This document shows, piece by piece, positions 53,770 through 62,905 of a stretch of 64,000 nt of DNA (within the stretch, counting starts at the first letter, position 1; every line of letters starts with the position of its first letter). The stretch comes from Sneathiella litorea (GTDB lineage Bacteria > Pseudomonadota > Alphaproteobacteria > Sneathiellales > Sneathiellaceae). The notes below the pieces were generated by a model that was not told the origin of the DNA, searched no databases, and was given only the letters and a program-made list of their open reading frames with translations. The stretch is from assembly GCF_009882915.1 (NCBI RefSeq), contig NZ_WTUW01000002.1:1330895-1394894 (forward strand), given 5' to 3'. A program made the position numbers and the translations under genes.

Positions 53770-54531
53770 TTATCCCCGGGAATAGGCTGCACGGGTTCCG
53801 CCATCGACTGGCAATACCGTACCGTTGACATATTTTGCACTGCCGCCCAAGAAAAATTCGATCGCATCCACGATATCGTCAGCATCCGCTATTCGCCCAA
53901 GAGGCGAGTTACCGGAGAGCTGAAAACCAGACGAACCTGCATTTTCTGCCGCTTGCTGCGCCATTGGCGTGTCGGTCGTTCCGGGCGCGACCGCATTTAC
54001 CGTGATACCATCCTTTGCGAGTTCAACAGCGAGCACGCCGGTCAAGGTATGTAGGGCCGCTTTAGTCGCTGAATACATACCGCTTCCTACCTTTGGCCTG
54101 ATGCCACTTACTGAACCGACGATGACAATCCGGGCTGGGTCGGCCATGTTGGAATTATACTTTAGAAGCGGATAGGCGCCACGAATAGTAAGCCAAGGGC
54201 CTTTAAGATTGACGTCAATTAGCTTATCGGTCGCTTCCTCCGGGAAGTCCATTAGAGACCCCACGAGAGTAACACCTGCCGAGCAGATCAGGGCGTCGAT
54301 TGATTGGTTTTCTCGACTGACGGCCTCAAAGACTTCCTTAATCTCGGAAGCGGAGCTGACATCACAAGCTCGGTAGTAATACCGCCCGGTGCAGTCTGGC
54401 GTTTCAAATGCTGCCAGTTTCTCATGAGACAGGTCTAATGCCCAGACAGTCCAGCCTGCGTTAAGAAGGCGTTCGACACTTCGGCGACCAATCCCAGAGG
54501 CGGCCCCTGTTACGACGGCTGTTTTCTTCAT
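53770..54531 (-). CDS. Short-chain dehydrogenase/reductase
   Basis: About 253 residues of the classical SDR fold: cofactor motif TGAASGIGRR, catalytic Ser in VGSVSGI and YSATK (Tyr-x3-Lys), and NAVAPGTTDTPM. The ATG at 54531 follows AAGGGA; TTG at 54549 is an alternative. Likely NAD(H)-dependent because Asp (ALDLSH) follows strand 2. Tandem with another SDR. Confidence 0.92.
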   Translation of the reverse strand: MKKTAVVTGAASGIGRRSVERLLNAGWTVWALDLSHEKLAAFETPDCTGRYYYRACDVSSASEIKEVFEAVSRENQSIDALICSAGVTLVGSLMDFPEEATDKLIDVNLKGPWLTIRGAYPLLKYNSNMADPARIVIVGSVSGIRPKVGSGMYSATKAALHTLTGVLAVELAKDGITVNAVAPGTTDTPMAQQAAENAGSSGFQLSGNSPLGRIADADDIVDAIEFFLGGSAKYVNGTVLPVDGGTRAAYSRG

Positions 54532-54642
54532 CTCTAATTTCCCTTTCAATGCACAAGATCTCGGAGAAAGTACTCCACTGAAAAATCCGTCGACAGTTCA
54601 AGTCAATGAACCTTTTCTATCTTCGATGTTTGATAGATATTT

Positions 54643-55401
54643 TTATAATAGAAGGCGGCCGCCATCGACCGCCAGGGTCTGTCCTGTGACAAAGCTTGCC
54701 TCATCTGAGGCCAAATATACCGCCGCTTGCGCTATATCATCAACATGTCCGATACGACCGAGTGGGATTTCTGAATCCATCTTCGCGCGTTTTTCCACGG
54801 TTTCTCCATCAACCATGTACCAAACCATAGGCGTATCAGTTCTGACAGGAGCAATTGAGTTCACGCGGATACGCTGTGGTGCGAGCTCAAGTGCAAGTGC
54901 AGCACTGTAGGCATTAACCGCCGCTTTACTCGCCCCGTACCACGCCATGCCTGCGCGTGGTCGAATACCTCCAACAGATCCTATATTGACGATCGCACAT
55001 CTTTCATACTTCGCCAAAATTGGTACTCCATGAAGGGTCGTGAAGTATAAGCTCTTAACATTCACATTAAACATTCGATCGAATGTTTCTTCACTAACTT
55101 CTGTACATGCAGTTAGTTTCTGATTAATGCCCGCACAATTTACAATGATTTCCAGCCCAGAAAAGGCCATTTCTGCCCCTGCGAAGGCATTCGCGACATC
55201 GTCAGAATTGGAAACGTCTGCATAAAATGGGACCGCCTCTCCCCCGTCCACACAAATCTTATTCGCTACCACCTCCGCCTTTTCCAAATTAATATCCACT
55301 ACGGCAACTTTCGCGCCTTGTTTCGCAAAGTGACAGGAAATTGCTGCGCCAATTCCGGAACCTGCTCCGGTAACTATTGCCCGTTTGTTTAGTAGACGCA
55401 T
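54643..55401 (-). CDS. Short-chain dehydrogenase/reductase
   Basis: 252 residues, classical SDR: TGAGSGIGAA, VVDINLE (Asp favouring NAD), Ser in NIGSVGGI, YGASK. ATG at 55401 follows AAAGG; an upstream ATG at 55452 lacks a site. Located between the TRAP binding-protein gene and the other SDR on the same strand, so the two may oxidise an imported hydroxy compound in successive steps. Confidence 0.92.
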   Translation of the reverse strand: MRLLNKRAIVTGAGSGIGAAISCHFAKQGAKVAVVDINLEKAEVVANKICVDGGEAVPFYADVSNSDDVANAFAGAEMAFSGLEIIVNCAGINQKLTACTEVSEETFDRMFNVNVKSLYFTTLHGVPILAKYERCAIVNIGSVGGIRPRAGMAWYGASKAAVNAYSAALALELAPQRIRVNSIAPVRTDTPMVWYMVDGETVEKRAKMDSEIPLGRIGHVDDIAQAAVYLASDEASFVTGQTLAVDGGRLLL

Positions 55402-55776
55402 AAAACTAAACCTTTCTTTTATTATATCTATTGCTTTACCAAAATAGCGCATTACCGCCCAGTGAAACAGCCACTGCCCTTCAAACAGTGATCACAGTTT
55501 TATAAGTTTTCAGCCCCGCAGAAAAACCGCGCAAACAAACGATTTCTAGGTGCCGACACTTATCTGCATCACAGGCAAAATTTCTAACAATGCCCTTAAG
55601 CCCGTCAGAGCTTTTTTGAATGCGTGACCGTATCGTCCAAGGATATAGCGTAAATGCGGCCGGGATAATTAGTTAGAGAACACGAAACCTGGTCTGAGAT
55701 ATCGCCACCCAACCAGAACGTAAATACGGGCCGGAAAAGGTGACCGGCCCGCATAATAATCGGATTTACTGAACTT
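55402..55776. other. Intergenic region between TRAP binding protein and SDR
   Basis: No gene. It contains the post-dctP hairpin and two similar tracts, GCGTAAATGCGGCCGGG near 55649 and ACGTAAATACGGGCCGG near 55718, an imperfect direct repeat about 70 bp apart. Confidence 0.5.
55727..55751 (-). terminator. Hairpin after the second dctP
   Basis: Perfect 8-bp GC-rich arms CGGGCCGG/CCGGCCCG with a 9-nt loop, 26 nt after the dctP stop on the minus strand. A short TATTTA follows, so weak termination is possible. Confidence 0.68.
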
Positions 55777-56784
55777 TTACTTTCCCAAAGCGGCTTTGTA
55801 TTCGCTCAGCGCTTCTTCTGCTGGCAGACCGCGATCATTCAGGCGTTTGAGAAAACTAGTCTCGACCGAGACCATCTGCTCCGCAAACATATCAAGTTGT
55901 TCAGGGGTCAGCTCAAAAACTTGCTGTCCTTGTGCAGCCAAATCCTCTGCGATCTTTTTCTCATTAGAGTCGATAAGAGCGGCCATCGACAATTCAATCG
56001 AGCGCCCGCATTCCTTAATTACCCTCTGCTGATCCGCGGGAAGGTTGTTAAAGAATTTCAAATCCATCCCCCACATAGATGCCGAGGTGCCAAAGCTGGC
56101 ATTCGTAGAATAAGACGAAAGCACTTCCTGAAGGGAATAGCCTACAAGGCTTGTAAAGGAAAGGATCGTCGCGTCCACGGTGCCGCGCTGGAGCGCAACA
56201 TAAATTTCAGTCGCGGGCATCTGCACAGCGACTCCCCCAATAGAGTTAACCAAGACAGATAGCGAAGAACCGGTGGCTCGGATCTTCAACCCGTCCCATT
56301 TCGAGGGATCGTCGAGCTTCTCATTTGCCATAATCTGATATGGCGCGAGTGGCGAGAGCAAAAGAGGCATTACGTTTTGACGGGTGAGTTCTTCTGCCAT
56401 TGCGCCGTTCTGGTCAAGAGCCTTGCGCCAACCAACCGTCGCCTCCACAGCAGAACCAGTCAGCCCGGGAAGCGTCAGAAGACCCTGCAATGGAATGTAC
56501 GCAACTTCGTCCGGTACACTTGAAACTGCGATCTGGGCAAGCCCTTGGTTGATACCCGTCACCATGCTGTCACGTTTTACAAGCTCGCCTGATGGGAAAT
56601 AATTGAAGGTAACTTCACCATTCGTCCCCTTTGTAACGCACTCCATCAAGGCCTCAGAACCCTGAACCGATTGAAAGTGCTTCGGCGGCAGACCTGACGC
56701 TAGAACGATGGTCTCTGCTGAAGCCGCCGAAGCGAAGAGGCACGATCCTAAGACCATTGTATTTACAAGAAACTTCATTGACAT
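55777..56784 (-). CDS. dctP: TRAP substrate-binding protein (DctP family), divergent from its permeases
   Basis: 335 residues with a Sec signal peptide (cleavage near ASA-ET, residue 23). DctP core with LKIRATGSSLSVL, whose Arg is the usual carboxylate anchor, and ALQRGTVDATIL. Start at 56784 (ATG) or ATG two codons later. It is transcribed away from dctQM at 57281, an uncommon arrangement for TRAP systems. Confidence 0.92.
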   Translation of the reverse strand: MSMKFLVNTMVLGSCLFASAASAETIVLASGLPPKHFQSVQGSEALMECVTKGTNGEVTFNYFPSGELVKRDSMVTGINQGLAQIAVSSVPDEVAYIPLQGLLTLPGLTGSAVEATVGWRKALDQNGAMAEELTRQNVMPLLLSPLAPYQIMANEKLDDPSKWDGLKIRATGSSLSVLVNSIGGVAVQMPATEIYVALQRGTVDATILSFTSLVGYSLQEVLSSYSTNASFGTSASMWGMDLKFFNNLPADQQRVIKECGRSIELSMAALIDSNEKKIAEDLAAQGQQVFELTPEQLDMFAEQMVSVETSFLKRLNDRGLPAEEALSEYKAALGK

Positions 56785-56787
56785 ATT

Positions 56788-56905
56788 TTTCTCTCCCTAA
56801 GATTTGTAAATCTAGCGAACCCATAAACTGCCTAGTTGTAAGCAACAAAGACACGATCGAGTTTTTTTAAGTTTTTGACCATTCCGATGCTAACCGCAGA
56901 ATAGT
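56788..56905 (+). repeat. Diverged ~120-bp direct repeat, copy 1
   Basis: Aligns with 57079-57200 over its whole length, with shared words such as GCGAACCCA, GATCGAG, TTAAG and GATGCTA. It covers the dctP promoter side; copies are 291 bp apart in the dctP/dctQ divergent region. Confidence 0.6.
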
Positions 56906-57078
56906 TCCTGACAATACCCGTGAGCGTGTAGGAGTTTTGCGTTGAGCGCATGATCGGCCTTTCTTGACGTTTTGGACCAAAGTCTCGAGGCAAGGAATTG
57001 TTCTCTTCTGGGATATTCAAAACGAAGCTACATGCCTCTAAGTCAATGGTAATTATGAAGAATTTTTATTTGTGTGTT

Positions 57079-57200
57079 TCTTTTTCTTTCTCCAAGACTT
57101 GCCAAACTTGCGAACCCAGAACCCGATTAGGGACAAGCAGCAATGACAGGATCGAGGCTTCTTAAGCTATAGACAATTCTGATGCTATAGGATTAGTTAC
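57079..57200 (+). repeat. Diverged ~120-bp direct repeat, copy 2
   Basis: Second copy of the 56788-56905 sequence, lying about 80 bp upstream of dctQ. The rest of 56785-57280 contains no gene. The duplication may have supplied a second promoter for the divergent half of the TRAP locus. Confidence 0.6.
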
Positions 57201-57280
57201 ATTTCAACAAAAAAAGAATTCGAATGATGTGCAGCCAAATTACAGCACATGATGCGAAGTTGAAGGGGGGGTAACAAAAG

Positions 57281-57832
57281 TTGGAACGAAAAGCTCCACG
57301 AAGAAATGCGACATTCAAGCTGCTGGACCAGATATTGCGTCCACTTGAGAATGGCGCAGCGATCATTGGTGCAGCGATGATGTTGGCGGCCATGACCATC
57401 ACAACGTTCGATGCGCTGCTGCGATACACGATCAACAAACCGCTCAGTTTCAATTATTTCCTGACTGAGCAATATTTGCTGGTTGGTCTGGTCAGCTTGC
57501 CCCTTGCGTGGGGCTTCCGCACAGGCGGCTTTATCCGGATCACGTTTCTCCTGCACGTTATTCCGCAAAATGTCGGCAACCTGCTGCTACGCGTCGGGCT
57601 GTTAGTCAGCAGCATATTCTGCGCCGACCTTGCCTGGATGTCCGGTAAAAACTGGTACGAAATCTTCTCCAACGGGCTCGTTGAGATGGACGTTATCGAC
57701 TGGCCGGTTCACTTATCATGGATCTGGGTGCCAATTGGTTGCGGCCTACTGAGCCTTCGACTGCTAACAAGCGTGTTCGGTGCATCCGAGGACCTTATCG
57801 TCGAGCATACAGCTGAGGAGTATCCCGAATGA
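57281..57832 (+). CDS. dctQ: TRAP transporter small permease (DctQ family)
   Basis: 183 residues with four membrane helices and an amphipathic N-terminus; NYFLTEQYLLVGLVSLPLAWGFRTGGFIRIT is the characteristic central part. TTG start at 57281 is chosen because a run of seven G's (GGGGGGG) lies about 10 nt upstream. Overlaps dctM by 4 nt. Confidence 0.9.
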   Translation: MERKAPRRNATFKLLDQILRPLENGAAIIGAAMMLAAMTITTFDALLRYTINKPLSFNYFLTEQYLLVGLVSLPLAWGFRTGGFIRITFLLHVIPQNVGNLLLRVGLLVSSIFCADLAWMSGKNWYEIFSNGLVEMDVIDWPVHLSWIWVPIGCGLLSLRLLTSVFGASEDLIVEHTAEEYPE

Positions 57833-59103
57833 CTTTTGCTATTGGCGTATCGTTGCTACTCATAATGATGGTGCTCGCCGTTCCTATTGGCTTTGCATTG
57901 GGCATAGCCGGCTTCGTAAGCCTCAACATGTTGGTTCCCATGAGTGTGCTTCAGGCGATTATGGGAAAGGTCATGCACGAGACTCTTGCCAACTCGGTTC
58001 TGCTGACGATTCCCATGTTTATTCTGATGGCAGAGTTTCTCTCCTGCGGCGGCGTCGCCACCGACTTGCTAATGGCATGCAACCGGATGCTCCGTCGGGT
58101 ACGCGGCGGTCTGGCTATGGCCTGCATCGTGGCTGGCGCCATCCATGCCGCCGCCACCGGCAGCAGCACCGCTTCAGCAGCGAGCCTTGCCCGCGCGTCA
58201 TTTCCTGCGATGATGAAAGCTGGGTATGCGCCGTCTTTTGCGGTGGGCACAATTTCTATTGCTGGAACGCTGGCAATCATGATCCCCCCTTCAGTTTCCT
58301 TTGTAATCTACGGCATCATAACTGAGACCTCGATCGGAAAATTGTTCATCGCAGGCATCATACCCGGACTGCTGACAGCATTGGGCTATATCGTGACAAT
58401 TTCCATCACGCTTAAGCTAAAACCAAAGCTTGGCCCGGATGCGATCGACGAACAGCGCGTTGCAACGGAGCAACGTGGCGGCACAGTCTGGCCAATGATT
58501 TTGCTTATCTTCATCGTGTTGGGCGGGTTGTACAGTGGTGTGGCAACGCCGACGGAGATCTCCGCAATCGGTGCTGCCGGAGCCTTGGTTCTGTCAATCA
58601 TGTCTCGCCGTATGGACCGCAATGACTTTATGGGAGCAGTCAGCGGCACATTACGGATTACCTCAATGATTATGCTGATCATTGTCAGCTCTCATGTCGT
58701 GGGATACTTCATCTCCATTACACATATTACGAATACACTACTGGGCTGGATTGCCGAAAGCGGCATGACACCAACGGTAGTCATGCTGATCGTCGTCCTT
58801 ATCTATTTGATCCTAGGCATGTTCATGGATCAGGCAGCAGTTCTAATTCTAACGGCGCCGATTTCGACTCCGTTGATGGTCGGTCTCGGCTTTGACCCCA
58901 TCTGGTGGGGCGTGATCATGATCAAGACGACAGAAATCGGCCTCGTCTCACCACCATTAGGGCTTGTGGTTTTTGTCACCTCATCGGTCACCCGTACGAA
59001 CCTCTATTCGAGTTTTAAGGGGATAATTCCCTTCCTGATTGCTGAGTTCGTTACCCTCGGATTGCTCCTCGCCTTCCCAATTCTGACGCTTTGGTTGACG
59101 TGA
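57829..59103 (+). CDS. dctM: TRAP transporter large permease (DctM family)
   Basis: 424 residues, around 12 membrane helices, with conserved GGLAMACIVAGAIHAAATGSS, TISIAGTLAIMIPPSVSFVIYG and EIGLVSPPLGLVVFV. Ion-coupled translocation subunit working with the adjacent DctQ and the divergent DctP. Confidence 0.93.
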   Translation: MTFAIGVSLLLIMMVLAVPIGFALGIAGFVSLNMLVPMSVLQAIMGKVMHETLANSVLLTIPMFILMAEFLSCGGVATDLLMACNRMLRRVRGGLAMACIVAGAIHAAATGSSTASAASLARASFPAMMKAGYAPSFAVGTISIAGTLAIMIPPSVSFVIYGIITETSIGKLFIAGIIPGLLTALGYIVTISITLKLKPKLGPDAIDEQRVATEQRGGTVWPMILLIFIVLGGLYSGVATPTEISAIGAAGALVLSIMSRRMDRNDFMGAVSGTLRITSMIMLIIVSSHVVGYFISITHITNTLLGWIAESGMTPTVVMLIVVLIYLILGMFMDQAAVLILTAPISTPLMVGLGFDPIWWGVIMIKTTEIGLVSPPLGLVVFVTSSVTRTNLYSSFKGIIPFLIAEFVTLGLLLAFPILTLWLT

Positions 59104-59774
59104 TGTAGATCTTGCCAAAACCAAAGTGTCGACTGACGGTGGTTTCGGAAATGGTCATTCTAGCCGAGATGCCGGTCATTCCGGTTGGAAAGTACTGCTC
59201 GCTTAAACGCCACAGTTGCTGGCTAGATCGAGCGGTTCAACTGAGATAATTGCTTTTTTCTAGGCTTTATTAGGCTTGCGGATCACGCTTTTTGCTACAC
59301 TCGGCATCTTGATGCAGGCCTTAGTAGCGCGTTCATCGATCGGCCACCACAAAAGTGCTCTCGAGTTGAGTAACGCAAGCCATCATCTCAATCAAAACAA
59401 TGAGCAACATTCAACCCTAAATAAAAATGAAGGGCCCCACCAGCTAACGGGAGTAATCACGAGGTGACCCCGTTCAACCACTATGGGAAACAGAACTTTT
59501 CATTCAGCCAGATCATACGATATTTCAAAATCTTCAGTTAAGATTTTCCGTCAATCAAAGTAACCTCATGAATACTCTGAATTAAAAGACTTTGCCAAAG
59601 ACGAATTCTGATGGAACGTATGTTGACAATACGTTACCTTTAGGTCCGCTCAGAGACGATGGGTTGTTCTATTTATTAAAATTCATCCATACTGTGAGCT
59701 GAACAGAAAGATCAGTTAAGGCGACATTTAAAACTTTAAAAAGTACAGAGGTTCAGGCAACAAGGAAGACAACA
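59104..59774. other. Long gene-free interval before a LysR gene
   Basis: 671 nt with no supported gene. The minus strand of 59110-59215 reads QLWRLSEQYFPTGMTG and ARMTISETTVSRHFGFGKIY in one frame and could be an old gene fragment, but no family is recognised. A 63-codon plus-strand frame at 59276 has no homology pattern or ribosome binding site. Confidence 0.4.
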
Positions 59775-60701
59775 TTGGATGAATTAACCAGTATTCGTAC
59801 GTTTCTTAGGGTGGTGGAGTCCGGCAGCTTCTCATCTGTTGCCAGACAGCAGAACACGACTGCGAGTTCGATTGCAAGACACATAGATGCCCTGGAGAAA
59901 AATCTCGGGGTGCGGTTGCTAAATAGAACCACACGCGCTCAAAGCATGACTGAAGTTGGACAAATGTACCATAATCGTATGGTCGAAATAGTGCGCAAAC
60001 TAGACAATATAAATAGTTACGCATCAGCATATCAAAGTGAAATTAAAGGGGTTTTGAAAGTCCAGCTTCGCACTTCGATAGCTACAGAAGTGATTATTCC
60101 ACAGATTTCCAAGTTTTTGGATAGCAACCCCGATCTAAGGATCGATATTGAACTAAATGACGAACAGATTGACCTTGTTAAGAACCAAATAGATGTCGCT
60201 GTTTGGTTAGGTAAACTGGAAGACTCAAACATTATTGCGCGCCAACTGAGCTCTAGCAATCGAGTCGTTTGTAGCAGCCCGGACTATTTTCAGAAACACG
60301 GCGAGCCAGCACATCCTACTGACCTCAAATCGCACAACTGTCTGGTCTACTCGGCAACCAATTATGAAAGTACATGGCGATTTAGTAAAGGTTCTGAGGT
60401 TATCAAAGTCGACGTTTCCGGTAATCTGAAGACCGATCACAGCACCGCACTGATGAAAGCTGCGCTACACGGCGTTGGGATAGCAGTGGTGCCAGAGTGG
60501 GTGGTTAAACGAGCGATCGAGCAAGGAGATCTGCGTGTTGTACTGCAGGATTTCGAGGTTAAACCTACCGAGCAAGATACTGCTCTGTATGCTGTCTTTC
60601 CCCACGGACAGCTTGTACCCCCGAAAACTCGAGCTTTTGTTGATTTTCTAGTATCCTTGTTCAGCCATAACAAGCTTAAAGTAATAGATCGTAGTTCCTA
60701 A
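59775..60701 (+). CDS. LysR-family regulator
   Basis: 308 residues of the DsdC/PecT-like LysR group: helix-turn-helix SIRTFLRVVESGSFSSVARQQNTTASSIARHIDAL and a co-inducer domain. TTG start at 59775 follows AAGGA. It may regulate dctQM/dctP or the acetoacetate-decarboxylase-like group, neither of which directly adjoins its promoter. Confidence 0.9.
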   Translation: MDELTSIRTFLRVVESGSFSSVARQQNTTASSIARHIDALEKNLGVRLLNRTTRAQSMTEVGQMYHNRMVEIVRKLDNINSYASAYQSEIKGVLKVQLRTSIATEVIIPQISKFLDSNPDLRIDIELNDEQIDLVKNQIDVAVWLGKLEDSNIIARQLSSSNRVVCSSPDYFQKHGEPAHPTDLKSHNCLVYSATNYESTWRFSKGSEVIKVDVSGNLKTDHSTALMKAALHGVGIAVVPEWVVKRAIEQGDLRVVLQDFEVKPTEQDTALYAVFPHGQLVPPKTRAFVDFLVSLFSHNKLKVIDRSS

Positions 60702-61133
60702 TTGACGAACCGCTGTGAAAACAGACAAAAAGCTAAAACAGCAAAGTTTCGGCACGTTATTGGTTTTCCATCCCCTATGATGCAGCTATGTTCGCCTATC
60801 TAAGCGTTTCGAGATTTAGGGGCGTTTAGCTCAACCAGCGACACAAGCTCAGGACCATGGACCCTGTCCTCTTGATTATACAGAAACAGCCAGCGTCTTG
60901 CCTGTATACCCACGGCTGTTTAATCAAGGTTGCCAATATACCCATTTCCTCTGATCGGAAGGCTGCGATGTAGCAGGTGATGTTTCCAATACGTCACTGA
61001 CCGTTTACCCTACGCTGGCAAGGCATACAAAGCCATCGTTCTCACTGCGACCCGAAAACTTGCGACGATTGTAAACCCGCTTTGCAAATCAAGACGAATG
61101 TGAGCATCACCTGCCTGCCGATGAAGACCGTTG
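60702..61133. other. Gene-free interval with a long inverted repeat
   Basis: No gene supported. Arms CTTGATTA-TACAG-AAACAGCC (60871-60891) and GGCTGTTTAATCAAG (60914-60928) pair over 15 bp apart from a 5-6-nt bulge. It could be a LysR terminator or an old insertion-element end. Confidence 0.45.
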
Positions 61134-61958
61134 CTAGTCAACTATTTCTTGTTCAGAGAGATCTGTAGTGCCGGCAGTTTCTGTAATCGTTGATGAAACA
61201 ACCCCAAAATTCTTTAAGTCAGCAAGCTTGTTAACGATATGATGTAGTGTCGGAAGCTGTTCCCAACTGGCTTTACTAAATGATGCGGATCCATCACAGC
61301 GCCATTTCTTCTCTACCTTTACGTGGCCCGTCGTGACCGGCGTAATTGCGGCATATGCAATCTCTTCTGTCCCCCATTCACCGGTGCGAGGCATATACTT
61401 GTAATGCAAAACACCATCCGTTTTCGGAGCGCTGAGCGTAGAGATGTCCAGCTCTTCAATTGGCTTGACGTTCATGTGGAAAAACTCGTGACCCTGCCAA
61501 GACGCAACGTAATGTTCTTGCCCTTTAAACCTTCGTACGGGTGGTAGTTCACAGTAAAGCTTGCTAAAGCCCAGTTCTTCTCTTCCAGAGAGGATCGCGT
61601 CTGGAGAGTTCTCCCAAAGAACGGCCAAAAAGGGGCCGCGTACATTCTTCGTCTTACCTTGAAACACCGTTGGGATCTTGACTGACAAGATATTATACCC
61701 CCTCCCCGCTAGCCAAGCGAGATTAGTTAGGTATTGGTATTCCAGTGTTACCAATGGCTCTCCGTCTAGAATGAACCCAGGCGGTAACAATGTTTCTAAC
61801 TGCTTCGCATCTGAACGAAACGTTACCTCAATTGTGCGCCTCCTTGACTCCGAAAGATTAGCAAAGGGCTTCCCATCCGGTCCTTGTCTTGGTCCGGGTG
61901 TTGGACCAAAGGAAACGGGCATTCGGTACATGGGGTTTTTTAAGACGTTATCTGGCAT
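61134..61958 (-). CDS. Acetoacetate-decarboxylase-family protein
   Basis: 274 residues of the ADC fold. RSDAKQLETLLPPGF, LEYQYLTNLAWLAGRGYN and GREELGFSKLYCELP match the family; the Lys in GFSK is at the Schiff-base position, but the usual Lys-Lys pair that lowers its pKa is reduced to one Lys followed by Leu. It may be an aldolase-dehydratase or decarboxylase of another beta-keto acid. First of three minus-strand genes ending the window's right side, by order with an SDR and a CMD-family protein upstream. Confidence 0.85.
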   Translation of the reverse strand: MPDNVLKNPMYRMPVSFGPTPGPRQGPDGKPFANLSESRRRTIEVTFRSDAKQLETLLPPGFILDGEPLVTLEYQYLTNLAWLAGRGYNILSVKIPTVFQGKTKNVRGPFLAVLWENSPDAILSGREELGFSKLYCELPPVRRFKGQEHYVASWQGHEFFHMNVKPIEELDISTLSAPKTDGVLHYKYMPRTGEWGTEEIAYAAITPVTTGHVKVEKKWRCDGSASFSKASWEQLPTLHHIVNKLADLKNFGVVSSTITETAGTTDLSEQEIVD

Positions 61959-62107
61959 TTTTTAATACTCCTGTTTGAATATGGTATTCGTGCTCACGAT
62001 TAGCGGAAAGGCCATCTGCAATGGTTCTAAGGAAGGGATGATTAAAGAGTAGCTGGCATCTTGTTAGATCAGAAATTCTTCGGCCAACAACTTTCGCCGA
62101 GTAGTTG

Positions 62108-62866
62108 CTATTTCGGAATCCCGCCATACATTCCCCAAGGGTTTGACACAAAGAACCCTGCATCAACCACAAGATCGATCCCGGTAATAGCCGACGCACG
62201 ATCAGACGCCAGAAACTCGATACTTTCGGCAATTTCCTCTGGTTCAATCCGTCGCCCAAGTGCCATGAAATCATCTGGATTGGTCGCATAGCGTCCGGGA
62301 GGGCGGGCTTTTACTCGGTCCACCAACACCATGCCAGGAGAAATCGAATTGACCCTCACCCCAGACCGACCCCATTGTGCTGCAAAAGATTTCGATAGGT
62401 TAACAAGCGCGGCCTTGCTTGGCCCGTATGCGAATAAAGGTGACGAAGCATGAGCTGTGATCGACGCGATGTTAACGATGCTGCCCTTACCTTGCTGTGC
62501 CATGGCACCACCGAATATGCGGCAGGTGTTAAACGTACCCTGAATGTTAACCTGTAGTATCTTCTGGTAGAGTTCTTGTGGAAAGTCGTCGAGCGTTTTC
62601 TGTTCCTGCAAGATGGCTGCACAATTGACAAGCACAGATGCTGGTCCTTGTGCAAGTGTAATTGCCTCTGCTGTAGCCTCTATAGCCTGAAGATCACCGA
62701 TATCACAAATGTACCCCTTACCTCCGATTTCCTCCGCTACGACCTTGGTGCGATCCTCCACAATATCAACTATAGCGACATCCCACCCACGGCTTGCCAT
62801 CAATCGGCCGGCCGCGGCTCCTATGCCATTTGCACCCCCAAAAACAACTGCTAGTCCGTTTCCCAT
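62108..62866 (-). CDS. Short-chain dehydrogenase/reductase
   Basis: 252 residues: FGGANGIGAA cofactor motif, IVDIVED (Asp, NAD preference), Ser in NIASITAH and the YGPSK catalytic pair, ISPGMV. ATG at 62866. Third SDR of this end of the window; sits between the CMD-family and ADC-like genes and probably shares their pathway. Confidence 0.92.
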   Translation of the reverse strand: MGNGLAVVFGGANGIGAAAGRLMASRGWDVAIVDIVEDRTKVVAEEIGGKGYICDIGDLQAIEATAEAITLAQGPASVLVNCAAILQEQKTLDDFPQELYQKILQVNIQGTFNTCRIFGGAMAQQGKGSIVNIASITAHASSPLFAYGPSKAALVNLSKSFAAQWGRSGVRVNSISPGMVLVDRVKARPPGRYATNPDDFMALGRRIEPEEIAESIEFLASDRASAITGIDLVVDAGFFVSNPWGMYGGIPK

Positions 62867-62905
62867 TTCGCCCCTCTCTTTGTCCTAAAATCAAATAGAA
62901 GACAC

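Noticed and set aside
59276-59467. 63-codon plus-strand frame in the gap before the LysR gene
   Set aside because: No ribosome binding site, no recognisable motif, Asn/His-rich composition typical of non-coding frames.
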